This document shows positions 1 to 6,523 of a DNA stretch of 19,730 bases, one piece after another. The position numbers and the translations under genes were made by a program. The stretch comes from CAZOIA01 sp964579675 (GTDB taxonomy: Bacteria; Planctomycetota; Phycisphaerae; UBA1845; PWPN01): assembly GCA_964579675.1 (NCBI GenBank), contig CAZOIA010000104.1:1-19730 (forward strand), in the 5' to 3' direction. Under the pieces are notes generated by a model, which worked only from the letters and a program-made list of their open reading frames with translations, ran no database searches and had not been told where the DNA came from. Each line of letters opens with the position of its first letter. The stretch's first letter is position 1.

Positions 1-160
1 GGAAGAACAGGAACAGGGCGACGGCCGGGGCGAAGGGCAAGGCGAGGGCCAGAGCGAGGGCGACCAGCAGACGACGGCAGCCGATGGCCGCGGCCAGGGC
101 CAAGGGGAAGAACAGGAACAGGGCGACGGCCGGGGCGAAGGGCAAGGCGAGGGCCAGAGC
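1..160 (+). repeat. Direct repeat, two identical 55-bp copies 105 bp apart, within a coding region
   Basis: Bases 1-55 recur exactly at 106-160. The period is 105 bp, which is 35 codons, so the reading frame is kept. Each copy encodes an acidic Gln/Gly-rich stretch containing GDGRGEGQGEGQS. The copies diverge at the base after each unit (56 versus 161). The first copy begins at the window edge, so the array may extend further left. Confidence 0.9.
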
Positions 161-718
161 AGCCAATCGGTGCCAGGCGGGGGAGGATCATCGGCAACCG
201 GTGGAGGAGGGCGCGATTCGAGCGTTGTAGCCCCGTCGCCCCCGGAGCAGGCCCCTGCGCGGCCTGATCCGATTCCGCCGGCGTCCACGCCAGCGGCCGT
301 CGGAAGGCAGATCCTGCCACCCGGCCGCGTTGAGCACCTGATGGACGCACTGGACCGCGCGCTGAGAAAGAACCAGGTGCCCCCGGAAATGCTCGACGAG
401 CTTGGCTGGGAGCTTCCCCGCGCCGAGCAATTCGTCGACAACTACGAGCGTACCGTAACCGGCGGCCAGCCACAGGTCGCCCAGACAACCCTTCCTGCGG
501 AGACTGCCGAGGTGGATACGCCGGGCGATGGCAACCGTCGAGTCCTGCGGGCGGACAGCGGTGCCGCCCCCGGCGTCCGCGGTCTGAACGCAACCCACCA
601 GCGGAGCCCCGATGCGACGCATGACCTGATGGAGGTCGGGCGGCAACGCGTCCCGCGGCGCTACCAACCATTGCTGGAGGCCTTCTACAACTCGGTCAGC
701 ACGCAACCGGCCGATTAA
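2..718 (+). CDS. C-terminal part of a Gln/Gly/Glu-rich repeat protein, DUF4175-like (5' truncated)
   Basis: The reading frame is open from the left edge of the window to a TAA at 716-718, so the true start lies upstream and 238 residues are visible. The first ~55 residues are an acidic, Gln/Gly/Glu/Asp/Arg low-complexity tract containing a repeated 18-residue unit. A Gly/Pro-rich linker follows. The last ~130 residues look more ordinary and include a segment starting MDALDRALRK and a terminal motif VPRRYQPLLEAFYNSV. Long planctomycete/proteobacterial DUF4175-type proteins have Gln-rich repeat regions and often end in a similar 'VP..Y...V..YF..L' motif; that is the basis for the family suggestion, which is tentative. 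Its function is unknown. It ends 37 bp before the NusG-like gene and is probably not part of the polysaccharide pathway. Confidence 0.7.
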   Translation, partial: EEQEQGDGRGEGQGEGQSEGDQQTTAADGRGQGQGEEQEQGDGRGEGQGEGQSSQSVPGGGGSSATGGGGRDSSVVAPSPPEQAPARPDPIPPASTPAAVGRQILPPGRVEHLMDALDRALRKNQVPPEMLDELGWELPRAEQFVDNYERTVTGGQPQVAQTTLPAETAEVDTPGDGNRRVLRADSGAAPGVRGLNATHQRSPDATHDLMEVGRQRVPRRYQPLLEAFYNSVSTQPAD

Positions 719-755
719 GGACCTCGGCAAGGAAGTCCGCCTTGTCGATGAGCAG

Positions 756-1358
756 ATGAGCAAGAGTGAAGACCATTCAGTTCCTTCCCCCGTCGCAACC
801 GCAGACTTGCGGCTGTTTGCCAGGGATCTGGCGGGCCAGTGGTACGTTGCCCATACCCGCTCGCGGCACGAGAAGATCCTGGCGAAGGAACTGTCACGTA
901 TGGGGATATGCAACTATCTCCCCTTAACGCGGCGGGTGACGCGAAGCGTCGCGACACACCGGATTTCTCGCAGCGTGGTTCCCCTTTTCCCGGGATACGT
1001 TTTCTTCAACGGCACGGAAGAGCAGCGATACCAAACTCTGACGACCAACCGCGTTGCCAACGTGCTGGACGTGCCTAACCAGGACCAACTCGTGGCGGAA
1101 CTGCTGCATATTCAACATCTTCTCGAAAACACGCAGGAATTCCTGCTAGCCAACCGGCTCAAGGTGGGCGAGTGGGCGCGGATCATTGCGGGTCCGCTCT
1201 GCGGCCTGGAGGGGATCGTCACCAGGTACTCAGGACGCTTGCGACTGGCAATGAACGTCACCATTCTTGGCCAGAGTGTCAGTGTTGAGGTAGACCACGA
1301 CGTTGTGGAGCGGACCGATCCGCCGGCCTATCTTGGCAAAGGGGCGAGTAGCCTGTAA
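756..1358 (+). CDS. NusG-family transcription antiterminator paralogue (RfaH/UpxY-like)
   Basis: A 200-residue protein with the two-domain NusG layout. An N-terminal NGN domain runs from about residue 28 to 105, opening with WYVAHTRSRHEK at 29-40 and containing PLFPGYVFF at 76-84. A KOW domain at about 136-180 (GEWARIIAGPLCGLEGIV) is in the position used by NusG/RfaH to contact ribosomal S10 or Rho. Family knowledge: such specialised paralogues ride with RNA polymerase and suppress termination in long polysaccharide operons, and are commonly the first gene of the locus, as here. The ~28-residue N-terminal extension is unlike the housekeeping copy. ATG 756 is the only standard start upstream of the NGN domain in this frame; the purine-rich AAGGAAG at 729-735 lies too far away to be a good ribosome site, so the exact start is uncertain. 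The gene is followed by the leader of the biosynthetic genes. Confidence 0.88.
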   Translation: MSKSEDHSVPSPVATADLRLFARDLAGQWYVAHTRSRHEKILAKELSRMGICNYLPLTRRVTRSVATHRISRSVVPLFPGYVFFNGTEEQRYQTLTTNRVANVLDVPNQDQLVAELLHIQHLLENTQEFLLANRLKVGEWARIIAGPLCGLEGIVTRYSGRLRLAMNVTILGQSVSVEVDHDVVERTDPPAYLGKGASSL

Positions 1359-1376
1359 TCCCAGGTGGCCCGGCTG

Positions 1377-1405
1377 TTGCCGGCCCTTCCCGCGACCGAT
1401 ATCAT
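1377..1405 (+). promoter_or_regulatory. Candidate sigma70-type promoter for the biosynthetic operon
   Basis: A -35-like TTGCCG at 1377-1382 and a -10-like TATCAT at 1400-1405 are separated by 17 bp, the optimal spacing; they match the consensus at 4 of 6 and 5 of 6 positions. Predicted transcription would begin near 1412, leaving a ~200-nt untranslated leader before the epimerase at 1613. It sits directly after the NusG-like gene in the longest non-coding gap of the window. The assignment rests on sequence match only. Confidence 0.35.
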
Positions 1406-1412
1406 ATGGTAC

Positions 1413-1430
1413 TTGCCGGGGTTACGGCAA
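1413..1430 (+). other. Perfect hairpin near the predicted 5' end of the operon leader
   Basis: TTGCCG (1413-1418) and CGGCAA (1425-1430) form a perfect 6-bp stem around a GGGTTA loop. It lies a few bases after the candidate -10 box, so it would form at or near the start of the leader transcript or in the exposed non-template strand. No U-tract follows, so it is not an intrinsic terminator. A role as a NusG-paralogue recruitment or pause element is speculative. Confidence 0.35.
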
Positions 1431-1612
1431 CGGGACACTAAGTCAGCGTTGGTTTTATCGGGCGTTATGACGGCCGACGGGGACGGAGTGTAAACTGTGC
1501 CCGCTACCGCGTGTGGCCGTGGTAAGGCGCGCCTTCCCGTTCCCGCGGGAATCCGCCCGGCACTGCAGTCGGACTGGCCGCCCGATGATGGGGTGAGACG
1601 AGAATCGGGATT

Positions 1613-2572
1613 ATGGAGCATGCAGTCGTCACCGGCGCGGCGGGTTTTATTGGTTCACATGTCAGCGAGGCACTGCTCGAAGCGGGATGGCGTGTAACCG
1701 GGATCGACTCGTTCGACAACTTCTATGAACCAAGCGTCAAGCGTCGGAACATCACTGCGTGTCTGAAGCATGACCGGTTCGCTCTGGTGGAAGCTGATAT
1801 TCGCGACGCGGACACGATGGACGGGGTTCTGGGCGAGAGCGTTGACGTCGTCGTTCACTTGGCCGCCCGGGCGGGGGTCAGGCCCTCGATTCAGCAGCCG
1901 GTTCTTTATCAGGATGTTAACGTTGGCGGCACATGCATCCTGCTGGAAGCCGCCCGAAAGCACAGCATCAGTCGTTTCATTTTCGCGAGCAGCTCGAGCA
2001 TCTACGGCAACAACAAGAAGGTACCCTTTGCCGAGTCGGACAAGGTGGATCATCCGATATCGCCGTACGCGGCGACGAAAAAGGCGGGCGAGTTATTGTG
2101 TCACGCCTACCACCATCTGTTCGGGACCAGTGTCACCTGCCTGCGGTTCTTCACCGTATACGGGGCTAGGCAGCGTCCGGATCTGGCTATCCACAAGTTC
2201 GCCCGGCTCATTGAGTCCGGCTCGCCGATCCCGGTTTTCGGTGACGGGAGTACAATGAGGGACTACACGTACATCGCCGATGTCGTGGCAGGCGTGCTTG
2301 CCGCCGTCGAACGATGCGACGGGTATCACATTTACAATCTCGGCAATTCAAAGCCCGTTTCCCTGGGGGATCTCATTGCGGCGATCGAAAACGCACTGGG
2401 CAGGAAAGCTTCCCTCAAGCGCCTGCCCAGGCAGCCCGGCGACGTGGACCGGACGTTTGCCGACGTCAGCCTGGCAAGGAAGGAACTAGGCTACGAGCCC
2501 GCGACCGAGCTGGAGACCGGGCTCGCACACTTTGTGGGCTGGCTGCGGAGTGAAGGTTGCCGGGCTGTTTGA
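1613..2572 (+). CDS. NAD-dependent nucleotide-sugar epimerase (UDP-glucuronate/UDP-hexose 4-epimerase type, SDR)
   Basis: A 319-residue extended short-chain dehydrogenase/reductase. The Rossmann motif TGAAGFIGSH (glycines 8, 11, 14) and the acidic D32 in GIDSFDNFY indicate NAD(H) rather than NADPH. The catalytic set is visible as the SSSSIYG segment at 126-132 and the YxxxK pair Y152/K156. Segments such as KVPFAESDKVDHPISPYAATKK and LRFFTVYGARQRPDLA closely resemble the UDP-glucuronate 4-epimerase branch, which inverts C4 of UDP-GlcA to UDP-GalA. UDP-GlcNAc or UDP-glucose 4-epimerase activity cannot be excluded. It would supply a precursor sugar in the cytoplasm. The ATG at 1613 places the Rossmann motif at the usual distance. 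The downstream sulfotransferase begins 19 bp after its stop, supporting co-transcription. Confidence 0.92.
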   Translation: MEHAVVTGAAGFIGSHVSEALLEAGWRVTGIDSFDNFYEPSVKRRNITACLKHDRFALVEADIRDADTMDGVLGESVDVVVHLAARAGVRPSIQQPVLYQDVNVGGTCILLEAARKHSISRFIFASSSSIYGNNKKVPFAESDKVDHPISPYAATKKAGELLCHAYHHLFGTSVTCLRFFTVYGARQRPDLAIHKFARLIESGSPIPVFGDGSTMRDYTYIADVVAGVLAAVERCDGYHIYNLGNSKPVSLGDLIAAIENALGRKASLKRLPRQPGDVDRTFADVSLARKELGYEPATELETGLAHFVGWLRSEGCRAV

Positions 2573-2591
2573 CTCTGTGTCAGAGGCACCG

Positions 2592-3524
2592 ATGAAAGTG
2601 AGTCGCCCCATTATCATGATCGGGATGCCGCGCAGCGGCACGACCGCAATCTTCGAAACGCTGGCCCTGCATGAGGACGTTGCCTGGTTCTCGCACCAGT
2701 CAGGCTGGTTTCCGCGAATAGGCGTCCCCATGGCAATAGCGGTACGTCTTTGCGGGTTCTCGTGGTGCCGCAGGTTGCAGGAATCCGCCGGAACCAGGCA
2801 TCACAAGGGGCTGGGGCGCCTGTGGTCCCTCGTCCCTGCCCCCGGCGAGTGCTATCCATTGTGGAAGCGCTGGTGTGGAAACAAGTTCCTGGAGGAATAC
2901 CTGATTGACGTCACCGCCACGCGGGACGAATGCCGCAGGGTGCAGAAAGCGGTCCACTGGGTTCTTCGATTGCAGGGTAAGTCCCGGTTTGTGGGCAAGA
3001 TCACAGGTCCGTCGCGCATCGGGTATATCAGAAGCATCTTTCCGGATGCCTTCTTCATCCACATCATCCGGGATGGTCGGGCGGTGGTCAACTCATTGTT
3101 GAACGTCAACTTCTGGAAGGCTGGCAGCGGGCTTGATCGGCCGTGGTGGGCCGGGGGCTCACCGGACGGGTGGAAGGAGGAATGGGAGAATTTCGGCCGG
3201 TCGCCAATCGCTCTGGCCGCGATCCAATGGCGCACCGTCCTGGAGGTCGCCCAGCGAGAACGAGAGCAACTGGCCCCGGATCATTACTGGGAAATCCGGT
3301 ACGAGGATTTCGTGGCTGATCCGCGGGATGTGACGGATCGTTTCCTTGCGAAGTGCGGGTTGTCACCCTCCCGGTGCATATCTGAGTACGTCAGCCAGCC
3401 CGGGCGATTCCGCAACATGAACTACAAGTACGTTGAGAGGTTCTCCCGGGACGAGATCCACATGATGGATCGAATCATGGGAGATTGGCTCGACCGTTAT
3501 GGTTATGCCAGAGGCACGCTTTAG
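2592..3524 (+). CDS. PAPS-dependent sulfotransferase family protein (first copy)
   Basis: A 310-residue sulfotransferase (Sulfotransfer_1/3-type fold). The 5'-phosphosulfate loop is IGMPRSGTT at residues 10-18, and the 3'-phosphate-binding segment is IHIIRDGRAVVNS at 156-168, with R160 and S168 in the expected positions. The enzyme would transfer sulfate from PAPS to a hydroxyl or amino group of the sugar chain or precursor. I chose ATG 2592 because AGAGG at 2582-2586 gives 5-bp spacing and it starts 10 residues before the P-loop, as is usual; a TTG at 2532 would add 20 residues and overlap the epimerase. It is clearly paralogous to the protein at 11732-12601 (shared KITG..RIG, IHI.RDGR, ALAAI.W blocks). 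No transmembrane anchor is visible, suggesting cytosolic action before export. The acceptor is unknown. Confidence 0.88.
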   Translation: MKVSRPIIMIGMPRSGTTAIFETLALHEDVAWFSHQSGWFPRIGVPMAIAVRLCGFSWCRRLQESAGTRHHKGLGRLWSLVPAPGECYPLWKRWCGNKFLEEYLIDVTATRDECRRVQKAVHWVLRLQGKSRFVGKITGPSRIGYIRSIFPDAFFIHIIRDGRAVVNSLLNVNFWKAGSGLDRPWWAGGSPDGWKEEWENFGRSPIALAAIQWRTVLEVAQREREQLAPDHYWEIRYEDFVADPRDVTDRFLAKCGLSPSRCISEYVSQPGRFRNMNYKYVERFSRDEIHMMDRIMGDWLDRYGYARGTL

Positions 3525-3544
3525 CTTTGTCAAGTTCTCACTCC

Positions 3545-4639
3545 GTGACCAAGATTGTGAACGTCTGCGGGGCACGCCCCAACTTCATGAAGATCGGGCC
3601 GCTCATGCGCGCCTATCAGGCGTACGAGCACCTGGACCCAATCCTGGTGCACACCGGCCAGCACTACGACGAGAACATGTCGGACCTGTTCTTCAGGCAG
3701 CTCGGGATCCCCGAACCGGACATGAACCTGGAAGTGGGGTCCGCCAGTCACGCGGTGCAGACCGCAGAGATCATGAAGCGGTTTGAGCCGGTCGTCCTCG
3801 AGTACGAGCCGGACTGGGTTGTGGTCGTCGGCGACGTCAACAGCACGATCGCTTGTGCCCTGGTGGCCGAGAAGCTCGGCGTCAAGGTCGCCCATGTCGA
3901 AGCGGGGCTGCGAAGCTTCGACCGCTCCATGCCCGAGGAGATCAACCGGCTACTGACGGATGCCATCTCGGACCTGCTGTTCGTCAGCGAGCCGAGCGGC
4001 CTGGAAAACCTCAAACGCGAAGGTATACCCGGCGATAGGGTGCATTTCGTCGGCAACGTGATGATCGACACGCTCAGGGCGAACCTCGAACGGGCCGAAC
4101 GATCGACAATCCTCGAAGAATTGAATCTCGAAGCCGGCGCCTACAACGTCGTCACGCTTCACCGCCCCAGCAACGTAGATGATGCCGGAACACTCGGGCG
4201 TATCGCCGACGCACTCGAGGTCATCCAACAAGACCTGCCGACGGTTTTCCCGGCGCACCCGCGAACGTGTCACAATCTTACGAGGCTCGGCGCGTTGGGG
4301 CGTTTCAAGAGTATGGGACGGTTGCAGATCGTCGAACCGCTGGGTTACCTGGACTTCCTGAAGCTGATGGGCAAGGCCGCCGTAGTACTGACGGACTCGG
4401 GGGGAATCCAGGAGGAGACGACGATTCTGGGGGTGTGGTGCCTGACGCTCCGGGAGAATACCGAGCGTCCGGTGACGGTGGCGAACGGGACCAACACGCT
4501 GGTCGGGTCGGATCCCGGCAAGATCGTGTCAGCCTACCGGCGGTGTCGCTCCACGCCCCTCACTCATCCGCCGGTACCCGAGAAATGGGATGGCCGGGCG
4601 GCGCAGCGCATTACCGACGTGATGGCAAGCCAACGCTGA
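3545..4639 (+). CDS. wecB: UDP-N-acetylglucosamine 2-epimerase, non-hydrolysing
   Basis: A 364-residue GT-B-fold epimerase that interconverts UDP-GlcNAc and UDP-ManNAc in the cytoplasm. Visible family motifs are CGARPNFMKIGPL near the N-terminus, TGQHYDENMSD at 37-47, GD at 96-97, HVEAGLRS at 117-124, PEEINR at 130-135, TLHRPSN at 204-210 and DSGGIQEE at 284-291. D97, E119, E131/E132 and H206 correspond to the catalytic/active-site residues described for E. coli WecB. The GTG at 3545 is chosen because it puts the Rossmann-like motif at the usual position; a TTG at 3485 would add 20 residues of unrelated sequence and overlap the sulfotransferase. No strong ribosome-binding site is seen. UDP-ManNAc is normally oxidised by WecC to ManNAcA, but no wecC is present in this window. 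Confidence 0.95.
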   Translation: MTKIVNVCGARPNFMKIGPLMRAYQAYEHLDPILVHTGQHYDENMSDLFFRQLGIPEPDMNLEVGSASHAVQTAEIMKRFEPVVLEYEPDWVVVVGDVNSTIACALVAEKLGVKVAHVEAGLRSFDRSMPEEINRLLTDAISDLLFVSEPSGLENLKREGIPGDRVHFVGNVMIDTLRANLERAERSTILEELNLEAGAYNVVTLHRPSNVDDAGTLGRIADALEVIQQDLPTVFPAHPRTCHNLTRLGALGRFKSMGRLQIVEPLGYLDFLKLMGKAAVVLTDSGGIQEETTILGVWCLTLRENTERPVTVANGTNTLVGSDPGKIVSAYRRCRSTPLTHPPVPEKWDGRAAQRITDVMASQR

Positions 4640-4649
4640 GGATGCATCG

Positions 4650-6404
4650 ATGCGGCAAGAACTGAAGGCGATCATCATACTGCTGGCGGCGGCGAGCTAT
4701 GCCCGTGGTGAGCCTTACCCCGCGCGGTGGTTCCTTCTGACCACGAACTTCCTGGTGCAACAGAAGGCGGACCGCGCGCTCGAGTTGGTCGAACAGGCGG
4801 CCGGGGCCGGGCTCAACGGCGTCATCCTCGCGGACAGCAAATTCATGACGCTGGAGAAAACCGGCCTTGATACCCGGGACAATTACCGGGGCAACGTTGG
4901 GCGCTTTCTCGCGGCCTGCCGCCGACACGGGATCGAGGTCATTCCCTATCTTCGCACGGTTTCGAGGGCGGAGAGCATTCTCTCATACGATGTCAACCTG
5001 GCCGCTGGTTATGAGGTTCGTGACGCCGTTTTCGAGGTGCGTGGCGGCGTGGGTCGGCTCGTGCCGGACCCTGCGGTGAAAGTGATCAACGCCGGCTTTG
5101 AAGAAACCCAAGAGGATCGTTTCCCCGGATGGCGGTTTCACGACCGGCCCGGGCTCGCGACGGTCGTTGAGCGCGTCGTCAAGCGATCCGGCCGGCAGTC
5201 GGCGCGGCTCGAACCGGCGGCGGCCGATCAGCACGGACACTGCCGCTTCTATCAGGGTATCAGGGTTACGCCCCACCGCCGCTACCGCGTGAGCGTATGG
5301 CTGCAGACCCATAACCTGGCGCCGGAGAACTGCTTCAACATCTATGTCAAAACCAAGACGCCCACCGGATGGCGAAGCCTGACGTTCGACCATTCTGAGA
5401 TTCACGGCACCAAGGCTACGCAATCCTGGAAGCAGGCGGCCATCGTGTTCAATTCGATGGAGTTTGACCAGGTTACGATCATGATGGGCTTGTGGAAGGC
5501 GCGCAGCGGGCAAGCCTGGCTCGACGACGTTGACATCAGTGAGATCGGACTGGTCAACGTACTGCGGCGTCCCGGATGCCCGCTTACGGTGAAAAGCGTC
5601 GATGGCAAAGTGACTTACCTTGAGGGACTGGACTTCATGCGCATCGCCGATCCTCGGCTTGGCCACGCCAGGTGGGCGGGAACCTACGACCGTTATCACG
5701 AACCGCCTTCAATCCGCATGTATAGGGATTTGCCGGACGGCGCCAGGCTACTGGCCAGCTTCTATCATCCGATGCTGGTTGATGAGCACCAGGTCGATTG
5801 TTGCCTGACCGAGGCGAAGGTGTACGAGATCTTCGATCGCCAGATCCGCCGGCTGGTTCGTTTCCTCGGAACCCGGCGACACTATTTCCTGGGCTTGGAT
5901 GAACTGCGTACAGGTGGTAGCTGCGCCTTGTGCAAGGCGACCGGGAAGACGCCCGGGCAACTGCTCGGAAACAGCATAAGCCGCCTTGCCGCCATCATTC
6001 GCGGAATCCAACCGGGGGCGGAACTGATCGTCTGGCACGACATGTTCGATCCCAACTGTAATGCCCGCGACGACTACTACCTGATGGACGGCACACTTGC
6101 GGGCAGTTGGGAAGGACTTGACGACAAGATCATTATCTGCCCCTGGTACTTCGAAAAACGCGAGAAGAGCATGGCGTTCTTTGCGGGGCGCGGCCACCGG
6201 CAGATCGTCAGCGCCGACTTCGATCCGGTGAAGGATTCAGCCGCCTATCTCTCTCAGTGGCTGGTGACGATGGAAAGAACACCAGGCGTGATGGGCATGA
6301 TGTACACCACCTGGCACCATGACTACGGGAATCTGGCGGCCTTCGGGAGGATAATCGGGAGCCACCAGCGCGTCATGAAGCCGAAAACCGCAGACGTGCA
6401 ATAG
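4650..6404 (+). CDS. Secreted glycoside-hydrolase-like protein: GH20-like barrel interrupted by a carbohydrate-binding module
   Basis: A 584-residue protein. An N-terminal hydrophobic stretch (AIIILLAAASYARG, residues 7-20) looks like a Sec signal peptide, so it should act in the periplasm or outside. Residues ~25-140 resemble the first strands of a TIM barrel (GLNGVILAD, HGIEVIPYLRTVS). Residues ~145-298 resemble a jelly-roll carbohydrate-binding module, opening with NAGFEE and closing with WLDDVDIS. Residues ~320-570 resume the barrel and include YFLGLDELR, whose adjacent D417-E418 recalls the catalytic Asp-Glu pair of GH20 hexosaminidases, followed by a CxxC pair (C425, C428). I infer trimming or turnover of the polysaccharide, but the family is uncertain and activity could be lost. 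The start is supported by GAGGA at 4638-4642, which overlaps the wecB stop; the genes are 10 bp apart. Confidence 0.75.
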   Translation: MRQELKAIIILLAAASYARGEPYPARWFLLTTNFLVQQKADRALELVEQAAGAGLNGVILADSKFMTLEKTGLDTRDNYRGNVGRFLAACRRHGIEVIPYLRTVSRAESILSYDVNLAAGYEVRDAVFEVRGGVGRLVPDPAVKVINAGFEETQEDRFPGWRFHDRPGLATVVERVVKRSGRQSARLEPAAADQHGHCRFYQGIRVTPHRRYRVSVWLQTHNLAPENCFNIYVKTKTPTGWRSLTFDHSEIHGTKATQSWKQAAIVFNSMEFDQVTIMMGLWKARSGQAWLDDVDISEIGLVNVLRRPGCPLTVKSVDGKVTYLEGLDFMRIADPRLGHARWAGTYDRYHEPPSIRMYRDLPDGARLLASFYHPMLVDEHQVDCCLTEAKVYEIFDRQIRRLVRFLGTRRHYFLGLDELRTGGSCALCKATGKTPGQLLGNSISRLAAIIRGIQPGAELIVWHDMFDPNCNARDDYYLMDGTLAGSWEGLDDKIIICPWYFEKREKSMAFFAGRGHRQIVSADFDPVKDSAAYLSQWLVTMERTPGVMGMMYTTWHHDYGNLAAFGRIIGSHQRVMKPKTADVQ

Positions 6405-6412
6405 CCACAGAA

Positions 6413-6441
6413 GATAGCGTATGTCCTCGTGCGGATAGCGT
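6413..6441 (+). repeat. Direct repeat GATAGCGT, two copies 21 bp apart
   Basis: GATAGCGT occurs at 6413-6420 and 6434-6441 in the gap before the heparinase-like gene. The start-to-start spacing of 21 bp equals two helical turns, as in many operator pairs. The second copy reads GCGGATAGCGT, which resembles the E. coli RfaH ops core GCGGTAGCGT with one extra A. A chance repeat of this length in a gap of ~119 bp is not very unlikely. Confidence 0.35.
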
Positions 6442-6509
6442 TCATTTGCGTCGGCAGCATTCAGGAAGGTTCTCCGGATGCACCAGGGGCCTGTCAGCGC
6501 GAGAACCCG

Positions 6510-6514
6510 AAGGA
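6510..6514 (+). promoter_or_regulatory. Ribosome-binding site deciding the heparinase-like start
   Basis: AAGGA lies 9 bp upstream of ATG 6524 and supports that start over the upstream in-frame TTG at 6446, whose extra 26 residues show no family-like sequence. Confidence 0.6.
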
Positions 6515-6523
6515 CTGACACTG

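Noticed and set aside
1367..1386. Imperfect hairpin (CCGGC-TGTT-GCCGG core) just after the NusG-like stop, as an intrinsic terminator
   Set aside because: Only a 5-bp perfect core, an internal C/C mismatch and no T-run (followed by TTCCCGCG). It also overlaps the better candidate -35 box.
2532..2591. TTG start that would extend the first sulfotransferase by 20 residues
   Set aside because: It overlaps the epimerase coding end, has no ribosome site, and the added residues do not resemble the family; ATG 2592 has AGAGG 5 bp upstream.
3485..3544. TTG start that would extend the 2-epimerase by 20 residues into the sulfotransferase gene
   Set aside because: The family begins a few residues before the GARPNFMK motif, which fits GTG 3545; the extension encodes unrelated sequence.
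5911..5923. GGTGGTAGCTGCG inside the GH-like gene as an ops-type element
   Set aside because: It matches the ops consensus only in the GG.GGTAGC half and is simply part of the TGGSCA coding sequence within a conserved-looking region.
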